Program-made: the position numbers and the translations under genes
Part shown: positions 7,245 through 14,279 of the stretch, one piece after another
How positions within the stretch are numbered: the stretch's first letter is position 1
How the letters are laid out: every line of letters begins with the position of its first letter
Assembly: GCA_041488395.1 (NCBI GenBank)
Contig: JBGPPE010000037.1
Location: forward strand, 1-22,797
Direction: 5' to 3'
DNA length: 22,797 bases
Source of the DNA: 39-52-133 sp041488395
Lineage (GTDB): Bacteria; Pseudomonadota; Gammaproteobacteria; Burkholderiales; Gallionellaceae
The notes under the pieces: generated by a model
What the model was told of the DNA's origin: nothing
Seen by the model: the letters and a program-made list of their open reading frames with translations, nothing else
The model's database searches: none

Positions 7245-8615
7245 ATGCTGGCTGACAAAGATTTCATGACTTCGCTTGAGCGCCGTGCCAGCATTGGCTT
7301 GGCGAGCATATACGGATTGCGCATGCTGGGGCTGTTTATCATCCTCCCCATCTTTGCCCTCTATGCCCAGCATCTGCCGGGTGGAGACAGCCATCTGCTG
7401 ATCGGCATTGCACTGGGTGCTTATGGCCTGACTCAGGCAATACTGCAAATCCCGGCGGGTTGGCTGTCCGATCGTTACGGCCGCAAACCGGTGATTTACG
7501 CCGGACTCATTTTGTTTGCCATCGGCAGCTTTATCGCGGCTTCTGCAGACAACATCTACTGGGTCATCATCGGCCGCGTTATTCAGGGCGCAGGCGCCAT
7601 CAATGCCGCCGTGATGGCGCTCACCGCAGACCTTACGCGTGAAGATCATCGCACCAAGGCTATGGCGATGATAGGTATGACCATTGGTATTACCTTTTCC
7701 ATGTCGCTGATCTTATCGCCATTGTTGTATCAACACCTGGGCGTGCCGGGCATCTTTGCCTTGACTGGCGTGCTGGCTGTACTGGCAGTGCTGATCGTTG
7801 CCTTTGTCATTCCCAACCCGGTGATTACCCGCTTTCATACCGATACCGAGGCCAGTGGCAAACGTCTGGGTGAAGTGCTGCGTAACAAGGATTTGCTGCG
7901 CCTGGATTTCGGCATCTTCTCGCTGCATGCCATCCTGATGTCGGTATTCATGCAAGTGCCTTTTTTGCTCAAAAATAACGGCCTGAACGCTGAGCAGCAC
8001 TGGCACGTCTATTTGCCTGTCATGCTGATCGCCTTTGTATTGATGATCCCCGCCATTATCGTGGCCGAGAAAAAGAACAAGATCAAACAGGTAATGATGG
8101 GCGCCATAGCCTTGGCAGCGCTGGGGCAGTTCTCTCTGCTCCTGTTTCACGGCAGCACCCTGAGCATTGCGGCGGCACTTTTGCTGTTCTTCGCCGCATT
8201 CAATGTGCTGGAAGCCACACTTCCGTCATTGATCAGCAAAACTGCACCGCTCGCCGCCAAGGGTACAGCCATGGGCGTCTACAGCAGCGTGCAGTTTCTG
8301 GGAGCATTTTTTGGTGCTGCCATGGGCGGGCTGCTCATGCAGCACTTTGGCGGCAATGCCGTGCTGGAATTCGCTATTGCCTTGCTGCTGCTGTGGCTGC
8401 TGGTAGCCAGCAGCATGCGTGCGCCAGCCCAGGTCAGTACCAAACTTTACCCCTTGCCAGTCATGGATGAAGCCGCTGCGCGCAACCTCCAGCAGCGCTT
8501 GGCGCAGATGTCGGGCGTGCGTGAGGTGCTGGTTGTGCCGGCAGAGCAAATGGTCAGTATCAAGGTCGAGAGTACAGGTTTTGATGAGGCTGGCATTAAG
8601 AAAATACTGTCGTGA
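7245..8615 (+). CDS. yajR: YajR-like major facilitator transporter with C-terminal YAM domain
   Basis: A 12-helix major facilitator superfamily exporter of 456 residues, against 454 for E. coli YajR. Motif A reads GWLSDRYGRK at about 72-81, followed by SFIAASADNIYWVIIGRVIQGAGAI, a region that closely resembles YajR (GRxxQGxGAI, ALxxDLTRE). After the last membrane helix the protein continues with about 60 soluble residues, LQQRLAQMSGVREVLVVPAEQ and on, the ferredoxin-like YAM domain characteristic of YajR. The natural substrate of this family is unknown. The start at 7245 gives an E. coli-like N-terminus; 7266 (MTSLERR) is also possible and neither has a good Shine-Dalgarno sequence. The gene is divergent from uvrA across about 70 bases. 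Confidence 0.9.
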   Translation: MLADKDFMTSLERRASIGLASIYGLRMLGLFIILPIFALYAQHLPGGDSHLLIGIALGAYGLTQAILQIPAGWLSDRYGRKPVIYAGLILFAIGSFIAASADNIYWVIIGRVIQGAGAINAAVMALTADLTREDHRTKAMAMIGMTIGITFSMSLILSPLLYQHLGVPGIFALTGVLAVLAVLIVAFVIPNPVITRFHTDTEASGKRLGEVLRNKDLLRLDFGIFSLHAILMSVFMQVPFLLKNNGLNAEQHWHVYLPVMLIAFVLMIPAIIVAEKKNKIKQVMMGAIALAALGQFSLLLFHGSTLSIAAALLLFFAAFNVLEATLPSLISKTAPLAAKGTAMGVYSSVQFLGAFFGAAMGGLLMQHFGGNAVLEFAIALLLLWLLVASSMRAPAQVSTKLYPLPVMDEAAARNLQQRLAQMSGVREVLVVPAEQMVSIKVESTGFDEAGIKKILS

Positions 8616-8655
8616 GCATTGTAAATACTCACTAGAATGGCAATAAGCAAATGAG

Positions 8656-8685
8656 TCTGAAACGGAAATTGAACGCCAGTATAAT
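8656..8685 (+). promoter_or_regulatory. Possible promoter of ssb
   Basis: A perfect TATAAT lies at 8680-8685 in the 153-base gap before ssb, with only a weak -35 match (TCTGAA, 8656-8661, 18-base spacer). No other strong element was recognised in this gap. Confidence 0.3.
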
Positions 8686-8768
8686 TACGCCCGACGGTCT
8701 TGAATTTGATATTTGGGATTGAATGACAAGGGGCAGCTGTATTTTGCGTAATTTAAAAGGGGTATGAA

Positions 8769-9224
8769 ATGTCGGTAAACAAAGTAATTCTGGTTGGACG
8801 CCTGGGCAAAGACCCTGAAACGCGCTATATGACAAGCGGCGAAGCCGTGACGAACGTTACCCTGGCAACTTCGGAAAACTGGAAAGACAAATCCGGGGAA
8901 AAACAGGAAAAGACCGAATGGCACAACCTGGTTTTTTACCGCCGCCTGGCTGAAATTGCCGGCGAGTACCTGAAAAAAGGTTCGCAGATATATGTTGAAG
9001 GCAAACTTGCTACACGCAAGTGGCAAGACAAGGAAGGCAAGGACAGATACACCACGGAAATTATCGTCAACGAAATGCAGATGCTGGGTGGCAAGGCCAC
9101 CGGCGGCAGTTTTGAGGTGATGGATAAGCCGGCTTCTTCAGCACCCGCCTCGGCACCAGCTGCGAGCAGGCCAGCGCCTGCCAAGAGCAATTTTGACAAC
9201 TTTGATGACGATATTCCGTTTTGA
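8769..9224 (+). CDS. ssb: Single-stranded DNA-binding protein
   Basis: SSB coats single-stranded DNA as a tetramer during replication, recombination and repair and recruits partner proteins through its C-terminal tip. The 151-residue product has the OB fold at about 1-110 (MSVNKVILVGRLGKDPETRYM, TEWHNLVFYRRLAEIAGEYLKKGSQIYVEGKL), then a linker rich in Ala, Pro and Ser, and the acidic tip FDNFDDDIPF, whose last residues DDIPF match the partner-binding tail of E. coli SSB. An AAGGGG ribosome binding site lies about eight bases before the ATG. It sits behind yajR, near uvrA; in E. coli uvrA and ssb are direct divergent neighbours. Confidence 0.97.
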   Translation: MSVNKVILVGRLGKDPETRYMTSGEAVTNVTLATSENWKDKSGEKQEKTEWHNLVFYRRLAEIAGEYLKKGSQIYVEGKLATRKWQDKEGKDRYTTEIIVNEMQMLGGKATGGSFEVMDKPASSAPASAPAASRPAPAKSNFDNFDDDIPF

Positions 9225-9252
9225 GATATACCTAAAATTATTTGTTGCAAAC

Positions 9253-9288
9253 AAAACCCAGTGTATATTTGAATGCACTGGGTTTTTT
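9253..9288 (+). terminator. Intrinsic terminator of ssb, probably bidirectional
   Basis: AAAACCCAGTG (9253-9263) pairs with CACTGGGTTTT (9276-9286) across a 12-base loop, with T residues continuing to 9288. On the minus strand the stem is followed by TTTTGTTTG, so it can also serve the convergent acetyltransferase gene that ends at 9321. Confidence 0.88.
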
Positions 9289-9320
9289 ATTTGCCTGGAT
9301 GCTGTCTGCGTGGGGCAAGG

Positions 9321-11999
9321 TTATAGCGGTTTTCTGACTTTCATGATGCCCTGATCATCTTCGCTCGCCTTGATCGTGAAGCCGAGGCGGTTCATCAGCT
9401 TGAGCATGTTGTGGTTGTTGCTCAGCACCTCGCCCTCAATCACCGAGAGTCCCATGGCGCGCCCAGCTTCCAACAGCGCGACCATCAGTTTTTGCCCTAA
9501 TCCCTTGCCCTGCATGTTGTCCGCGATCACCAGTGCGAATTCGCAGGTATCGCCGTCCGGGTTAATGGCGTAGCGTGCGACGCCCAGCTCAACTTCGTGC
9601 CCCTGTTCTTCGGCGACGGCGATCAGCGCCATCTCGCGGCTGTAGTCGATCTGGGTGAAGCGCACCAGCATGGTCTCGGTGAGTTCATGCATTCCGTTCA
9701 TGAAGCGGAAGTATTTGGCCTCTTCCGACAGGCCGTGCACGAATTGTTGCTCAATACCGGCGTCTTCAGGGCGGATCGGGCGGATGGTGATGTCGGTGCC
9801 ATCCGCCAGTTGCCACTGCCTGATGAGGTGGGTGGGATAGGGATAGATCGCCATGTGTGCGTAGCGATCGGCGCTGGGCTGGCGGTACTCCACCACCACG
9901 CGCGCATCGGCGGCGAGTGCGCCGTTCTCGTCGAGGATCAGCGGATTGATGTCCATTTCCTTGAGCAGCGGCAGTTCACACACCATTTCCGATACGCGCA
10001 GCAGCACGTCTTCCAGCGCATCGAGGCTGGCCGGCGGCATGTTGCGAAAAGCGTCCAGCATTCTGGCGATGCGCGTGTCCTGGATCAGTTCGCGCACCAG
10101 GAATGAATTCAGCGGCGGTAGCGCGACGGCGCGGTCACCCATCACCTCGACAGCGATGCCGCCCGCGCCAAAGGTGATCACCGGGCCGAAGGCTGGGTCG
10201 CTAGTTACGCCTATCATCAGCTCGCGCCCGTTCGTCTTGATCACCATCGGTTCGATGGAGATGCCGTCCATCTTGGCGTTGGGACGGTTGTGCTGCACGT
10301 TGTCGATGATGTGCTGGAAGGCGGCGCGCACCTCATGGGCATTGTTCAGATTGAGCAGCACGCCGCCGGCATCGCTCTTGTGCGTGATGTCGGGCGAGTT
10401 GACCTTCATCGCCACAGGGAAGCCGAGTTGTTGCGCGATCAGCATCGCCTCGTTGGGCGAGTGCGCCACCATGGTGCGCGCCACCGGAATGTGGAAGGCG
10501 GCCAGCAGCGCCTTGGATTCCATCTCGGTCAGCACCTTGCGGTGTTCCTGCATCGCGCCCTCAATGATCAGGCGCGCGCTTTCCACGTCCGGTTCGAGAT
10601 GGTGCGACAAGGGGCCCGGCATCTGCATCAGCAGCTTCTGGTTGCGGTAATAGGCGGACAGGTGCGAAAACACTTCCACCGCTGGTTCCGGTGTGCGGAA
10701 ATGCGGGCGGTGCGCCTGGGCGAAGGCGTCGCGCGCTGCGGCGACCTGCGTCTCGCCCATCCAGCAGGTCAGCAGCGGCTTGCTGTTCGTGTCGGCGAGT
10801 GCGATCAACGCCTGTGCCGACTCCAGCGGCTTGGTCATCGCCTGCGGCGTGAGGATGGCCAGCACACCGTCCACGTTATCGTCCTCGAGGCAGGCTTTCA
10901 CGGCGTGGTGGTAACGCTCGGCCTGCGCGTCGCCGATGATGTCGACCGGGTTGCCGTGTGGCCAGTTTGGCGGCAGGTGCTGGTTGAGATATTCGATGGT
11001 GCTGTCGGACAGCGTGGCCATGGCGAGGCCAAGATCGGCGGCACGGTCGGTCGCCATCACGCCGGGGCCGCCGCCGTTGGTGACGATGGCGAGGCGGTTG
11101 CCTACCGGGCGGAAGCCGCAGGACAGTGCCTTGGCGGCAGTGAACAGCTGGGTGATAGTCTGCACGCGTACCACGCCGACACGGCTCACCGCAGCATCAA
11201 ACACGTCGTCCGCACCGACCAGCGAGGCGGTGTGCGATAGCGCGGCCTTCGAGGCCACCGCGTGGCGGCCAACCTTGATCAGGATCACCGGCTTGATGCG
11301 CGCCGCGGCGCGCATTGCGCTCATGAAGCTGCGCGCGTTGCGGATGCCTTCAATGTACATCAGGATGCTGTGGGTATTTGCATCGGACACGAGATAGTCA
11401 AGGATCTCACCGAAATCCACGTCGGTCGATGAGCCCATCGATACCACGCTGGAGAAGCCGACATCATTGCTCTGCGCCCAGTCCAGAATCGCGGTGCACA
11501 AGGCGCCGGACTGCGAGACAAAAGCAATGTTGCCGTTGTTCGCTCCGCCCTTGTTGAAAGTGGCGTTGAGGCCGATGGAGGGGCGCATGATGCCGAGGCA
11601 GTTGGGGCCGACCAGGCGGATGCCGTAACGGCGTGCGGTCTCCAGCAGCTGGCGTTCCAGCGCAGTGCCTGCCGTGCCTGCTTCGCCGAAGCCGGCGGTG
11701 ATGATCACTGCGGCCTTCACGCCGTGAATTCCGCACTCCTCGATGATGCCGGGCACGCTCTGCGGCGGTGTGGCGATCACCACCAGTTCGACCGGCTCGC
11801 CGATATCGGCGATGGAGGCATAGGCGCGCTTTCCCTGTACTTCGGCATTCTTTGGGTTGATCGGATAGAGCTTGCCCTGAAAGCCGCCCTCCAGCATATT
11901 CTGAAACACGATCTGGCCGACTGAGTCGGGCCTGTCGCTGGCGCCGAACACAGCCACGGATGTGGGGGAAAAAAGCGGATTGAGGTAATGCTTGCCCAT
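9321..11999 (-). CDS. pat: Pat/YfiQ-type protein: ADP-forming acyl-CoA synthetase-like region fused to GNAT lysine acetyltransferase
   Basis: The architecture equals that of Pat (YfiQ/PatZ), the enterobacterial protein lysine acetyltransferase that inactivates acetyl-CoA synthetase and other enzymes; here 892 residues against 886 in E. coli. Order: CoA-binding Rossmann domain (about 8-135, SVAVFGASDRPDSVG), ligase domains (to about 460), ATP-grasp domain (about 485-705, including HKSDAGG and EMDINPL), and a GNAT domain (about 735-892) with the acetyl-CoA loop QGKGLGQK at 830-837 and a nearby acidic residue, E820. H256 (in SHTASL) and H540 (in THKSDAGG) match the phosphohistidine positions of active ADP-forming synthetases. 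AGGAGG lies 12 bases before the ATG, rather far. It is divergent from an HDAC-family gene. Its true protein substrates cannot be told from sequence. Confidence 0.9.
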   Translation of the reverse strand: MGKHYLNPLFSPTSVAVFGASDRPDSVGQIVFQNMLEGGFQGKLYPINPKNAEVQGKRAYASIADIGEPVELVVIATPPQSVPGIIEECGIHGVKAAVIITAGFGEAGTAGTALERQLLETARRYGIRLVGPNCLGIMRPSIGLNATFNKGGANNGNIAFVSQSGALCTAILDWAQSNDVGFSSVVSMGSSTDVDFGEILDYLVSDANTHSILMYIEGIRNARSFMSAMRAAARIKPVILIKVGRHAVASKAALSHTASLVGADDVFDAAVSRVGVVRVQTITQLFTAAKALSCGFRPVGNRLAIVTNGGGPGVMATDRAADLGLAMATLSDSTIEYLNQHLPPNWPHGNPVDIIGDAQAERYHHAVKACLEDDNVDGVLAILTPQAMTKPLESAQALIALADTNSKPLLTCWMGETQVAAARDAFAQAHRPHFRTPEPAVEVFSHLSAYYRNQKLLMQMPGPLSHHLEPDVESARLIIEGAMQEHRKVLTEMESKALLAAFHIPVARTMVAHSPNEAMLIAQQLGFPVAMKVNSPDITHKSDAGGVLLNLNNAHEVRAAFQHIIDNVQHNRPNAKMDGISIEPMVIKTNGRELMIGVTSDPAFGPVITFGAGGIAVEVMGDRAVALPPLNSFLVRELIQDTRIARMLDAFRNMPPASLDALEDVLLRVSEMVCELPLLKEMDINPLILDENGALAADARVVVEYRQPSADRYAHMAIYPYPTHLIRQWQLADGTDITIRPIRPEDAGIEQQFVHGLSEEAKYFRFMNGMHELTETMLVRFTQIDYSREMALIAVAEEQGHEVELGVARYAINPDGDTCEFALVIADNMQGKGLGQKLMVALLEAGRAMGLSVIEGEVLSNNHNMLKLMNRLGFTIKASEDDQGIMKVRKPL

Positions 12000-12065
12000 G
12001 ATATGGCGCTTCCTCCTGATGGCTTGTTGGGTATGATAGCACCGTACCATTACCGCTTCGATATC

Positions 12066-12989
12066 ATGCAGACAGCCTACATCAGCCATCCGCTCTGTCT
12101 CAGGCACGACATGGGCGCACATCACCCGGAGTGCCCGGCGCGTATTCATGCCATTGAGGATCAGCTCATTGCATCGGGATTATTCACTTACCTGCAACAG
12201 CATGAAGCGCCCGAGGCGACACGCGAGCAATTGTTGCGCGTGCATGACGCGAGCTACATCGATTTTATTATTTCCAGTTCACCGGGGCATGGGCTGGTTG
12301 CACTGGATGGCGATACGACGATGAATCCCTATAGCTACCCGGCTGCGTTGCGGGCTGCGGGGGCAGTCGTGCTGGGGGTGGACATGGTGATGGCAGGGCA
12401 GGTGGAAAATGCATTCTGCAATATCCGCCCGCCGGGGCACCATGCCGAACGGGGGCGCGCGATGGGTTTCTGCATCTTCAACAATGTTGCGATAGGTGCG
12501 GCGCATGCGCTTGCCGCGCATGGTTTGCACCGGGTGGCGATCGCGGACTTCGATGTGCATCACGGCAACGGCACCGAGAATATCTTTCACGATGATCCCC
12601 GGGTAATGCTGTGCTCCACCTTCCAGCATCCGTTCTACCCGTATTGCGGTGCCGATAGTGGCAATGCGCACATCATCAATGTGCCGTTGCCTGCCGGCAC
12701 CGGTAGCGAAGGATTTCAGGAGGCCGTGACCAGCCGCTGGCTCCCCGCACTGGAGGAATTCCAGCCGGAATTACTGCTGGTCTCGGCCGGGTTCGACGCG
12801 CATCGCGAAGATGATATGGCCATGCTCAGGTTAGCGGACGCGGATTATGCCTGGGTCACCGAGCAACTGAAAAACATTGCCGGCCAACACTGTCGCGGCC
12901 GCATTGTCTCGGTGCTGGAAGGGGGCTATGCACTGCATGCCTTGGGACGTAGTGCTATGGCGCATATCAAAGTGCTGAGCGGGCTGTGA
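12066..12989 (+). CDS. Histone deacetylase-family (class II-like) zinc deacetylase
   Basis: A 307-residue member of the arginase/HDAC fold family, which in bacteria includes AcuC, acetylpolyamine amidohydrolases and class II-like deacetylases such as HdaH. Active-site motifs are complete: RPPGHHAE with the His pair at H125-H126, DFDVHHGNGT with zinc ligands D163 and H165, AGFDAH with zinc ligand D244, and EGGY with Y288 as the likely transition-state tyrosine. The start at MQTAYISHP is chosen because it matches the family N-terminus; it has no clear Shine-Dalgarno sequence, and upstream in-frame ATGs would overlap the divergent pat gene. Sixty-six bases separate the two starts. The likely role is removal of acyl groups from lysines or polyamines; the neighbour suggests protein lysines. 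Confidence 0.92.
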   Translation: MQTAYISHPLCLRHDMGAHHPECPARIHAIEDQLIASGLFTYLQQHEAPEATREQLLRVHDASYIDFIISSSPGHGLVALDGDTTMNPYSYPAALRAAGAVVLGVDMVMAGQVENAFCNIRPPGHHAERGRAMGFCIFNNVAIGAAHALAAHGLHRVAIADFDVHHGNGTENIFHDDPRVMLCSTFQHPFYPYCGADSGNAHIINVPLPAGTGSEGFQEAVTSRWLPALEEFQPELLLVSAGFDAHREDDMAMLRLADADYAWVTEQLKNIAGQHCRGRIVSVLEGGYALHALGRSAMAHIKVLSGL

Positions 12990-13070
12990 CGTATGAATCT
13001 GCTGTTGTCTGGATTTTTACTCGGTACCACTAGCGCACATCAATACCTGCCAAGAGCATGCCGTGGAACT

Positions 13071-13100
13071 TTGATGCAGCTCCCGGTTCTGACGTATACT
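13071..13100 (+). promoter_or_regulatory. Possible promoter in the gap between the deacetylase and DsrC-like genes
   Basis: TTGATG (13071-13076), 18 bases, TATACT (13095-13100). A transcript from here would run through the hairpin at 13127-13152 and antisense into the 3' end of the DsrC-like gene. Found by eye only. Confidence 0.25.
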
Positions 13101-13126
13101 TTGTCCGGTTGTGTAAAGCCGCCACC

Positions 13127-13152
13127 TCAGGCCCCTGTGCGCAGGGGTCTGG
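13127..13152 (+). terminator. Hairpin, possible weak terminator behind the deacetylase gene
   Basis: CCCCTG (13132-13137) and CAGGGG (13142-13147) enclose a TGCG loop, and G-U plus Watson-Crick pairs extend the stem to 11 pairs. The following + strand sequence, TTCATTGTT, is only moderately T-rich, so termination may be inefficient. The 170-base gap 12990-13159 holds no other convincing element apart from the possible promoter at 13071. Confidence 0.4.
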
Positions 13153-13159
13153 TTCATTG

Positions 13160-13525
13160 TTACATCACGCTGCCAAACGAAAGATCAAGGGCGTGCGGGG
13201 GCAAGGGTAAACCAGCCAGCTTGGTTGCCTGAATTACCGGGCCGCGCGGAAACATCTCGTAAAGATGGGCGCGCCCGTGGTTGTCGCCGAAGTGTTCTTC
13301 CAGATCGTGCAATACAACTCGTGCACTATCATGATTGCCGTGCACACGGTAACGTTCGCGCAGATGGTAGATAACTTCCCAGTGCTCATCGGTTAGTACC
13401 ATGTCTTCAAGTGTGGCCAGCTGATTGGCGTACTGTGGTGACCATTGCGGGAGATCGGAAAGGTTGCCTTCCGGGTCGTTCTCGTAATGAAGCGGGTCGA
13501 GTATTGCTTTGTTGATGTCGAGCAT
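13160..13525 (-). CDS. DsrC/TusE-family protein lacking the redox cysteines
   Basis: The 121-residue product resembles TusE and DsrC, small sulfur-carrier partners in tRNA thiolation (TusE) and dissimilatory sulfur metabolism (DsrC). Family landmarks are TDEHWEVIYHLRERYRVH in the middle and LYEMFPRGPVIQATKLAGLPLP near the end. In DsrC and TusE the C-terminal arm carries one or two cysteines after this GLP motif; here it reads PPHALDLSFGSVM, and the whole protein has no cysteine. It therefore cannot act as a persulfide carrier and is probably regulatory or structural, like the Cys-less class called RspA in the DsrC literature. The start at 13525 has AGGAGG six bases upstream; the longer frame to 13585 would cover the leader hairpin and is rejected. 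A good promoter precedes it. Confidence 0.82.
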   Translation of the reverse strand: MLDINKAILDPLHYENDPEGNLSDLPQWSPQYANQLATLEDMVLTDEHWEVIYHLRERYRVHGNHDSARVVLHDLEEHFGDNHGRAHLYEMFPRGPVIQATKLAGLPLPPHALDLSFGSVM

Positions 13526-13549
13526 GATGTGCCTCCTGCTGACGCAATG

Positions 13550-13569
13550 ACAAGGGAAAAATCCCTTGT
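13550..13569 (-). promoter_or_regulatory. Perfect hairpin in the leader of the DsrC-like gene
   Basis: An eight-base perfect inverted repeat (ACAAGGGA 13550-13557, TCCCTTGT 13562-13569) with a four-base loop lies between the predicted -10 box and the ribosome binding site of the minus-strand DsrC-like gene. It would sit at the very 5' end of the mRNA, so it may be an RNA-stabilising hairpin or a DNA operator overlapping the transcript start. Confidence 0.55.
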
Positions 13570-13574
13570 GCATA

Positions 13575-13602
13575 TTATTAGACAACCGAGTTAAATCGTC
13601 AA
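13575..13602 (-). promoter_or_regulatory. Predicted sigma70-type promoter of the DsrC-like gene
   Basis: On the minus strand TTGACG (complement of 13597-13602), a 16-base spacer and TAATAA (complement of 13575-13580). The -35 matches the consensus in five of six positions. Transcription should begin near 13568, giving a leader of about 43 bases. Confidence 0.5.
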
Positions 13603-13676
13603 GTATTTAACCGCTTGCTTGCTTTACTATTGTTAATAACCAATGGGTTGAGGTTAACCCGTAAAACGGTCGGATC

Positions 13677-14243
13677 ATGAGTAAAGCCTTTACCAAAGAA
13701 ACCAGCGAAGACGACGATGAGCAACTGGCTCCAGCGCTGCAGTTGCCGCTGGGTGCCAAAAATTACATTACCCCGGCGGGCTACAGGCGCCTGAAAGATG
13801 AGCTCGATCATCTGTGGAAGGTGGAGCGCCCGGCACTGGTACAAACCATTACCTGGGCGGCTTCCAATGGTGACCGTTCGGAAAATGGTGATTACATCTA
13901 CGGCAAAAAACGTCTGCGTGAGATTGACCGGCGCATTCGCTTTCTGGCCAAGCGCCTGGAAAATGCCGAGGTGGTTGACCCCGAGCAGCGGATGGACTGC
14001 GACCAGGTGTTTTTTGGCGCAACGGTGACGGTATGCGGCGCAGATGGCTGTGCGCGTATTTACTGCATCGTTGGTGTGGATGAGGCAGATGCCGGGCGCG
14101 GGCTGATCAGCTGGGTATCTCCTTTGGCCCGTGTGTTGCTCAAGGCGCGCGAGGATGATGTGGTGAGCTTGCGCCTGCCGAATGGTGTGGAGGAGCTGGA
14201 AGTGGTGGAAATCAGTTATCGCGCCATCAGTTTGGGCGATTGA
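13677..14243 (+). CDS. greB: Transcription elongation factor GreB
   Basis: GreB enters the secondary channel of RNA polymerase and stimulates cleavage of backtracked RNA. The 188-residue product has the family coiled coil (about 30-105, ITPAGYRRLKDELDHLW through FLAKRLENAEVV) and the acidic tip NGDRSENGDYIYGKKR, which is the GreB form; D66 and E69 are the expected catalytic-site residues. The C-terminal FKBP-like domain ends with SYRAI. About 28 residues precede the conserved KNYITPAGYRRL; this acidic extension (TSEDDDEQ) is usual in betaproteobacterial GreB. The ribosome binding site is weak. An inverted repeat GGGTT/AACCC (13645-13660) lies upstream. The gene is divergent from the DsrC-like gene. 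Confidence 0.94.
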   Translation: MSKAFTKETSEDDDEQLAPALQLPLGAKNYITPAGYRRLKDELDHLWKVERPALVQTITWAASNGDRSENGDYIYGKKRLREIDRRIRFLAKRLENAEVVDPEQRMDCDQVFFGATVTVCGADGCARIYCIVGVDEADAGRGLISWVSPLARVLLKAREDDVVSLRLPNGVEELEVVEISYRAISLGD

Positions 14244-14250
14244 AGCCGGA

Positions 14251-14266
14251 GCCGGGGTTCCCCGGC
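14251..14266. terminator. GC hairpin between greB and the small membrane protein gene
   Basis: GCCGGG and CCCGGC close a GTTC loop within the 36-base gap between two convergent genes. It lacks a T run on either strand, so it may only slow polymerase or protect 3' ends. Confidence 0.35.
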
Positions 14267-14279
14267 GAAATGTGATGGC

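Noticed and set aside
7175..7351. 59-residue N-terminal extension of UvrA
   Set aside because: The extension has no family similarity, covers the predicted promoter and overlaps the divergent transporter start.
10290..11240. 316-codon open frame on +, antisense to the Pat-like gene
   Set aside because: Arises from GC-rich codon structure of the opposite gene; no family resemblance and biased composition rich in His, Arg and Gly.
12993..13232. 79-codon open frame on + behind the deacetylase gene
   Set aside because: Overlaps the end of the well-supported DsrC-like gene, has no good ribosome binding site and no family-like sequence.
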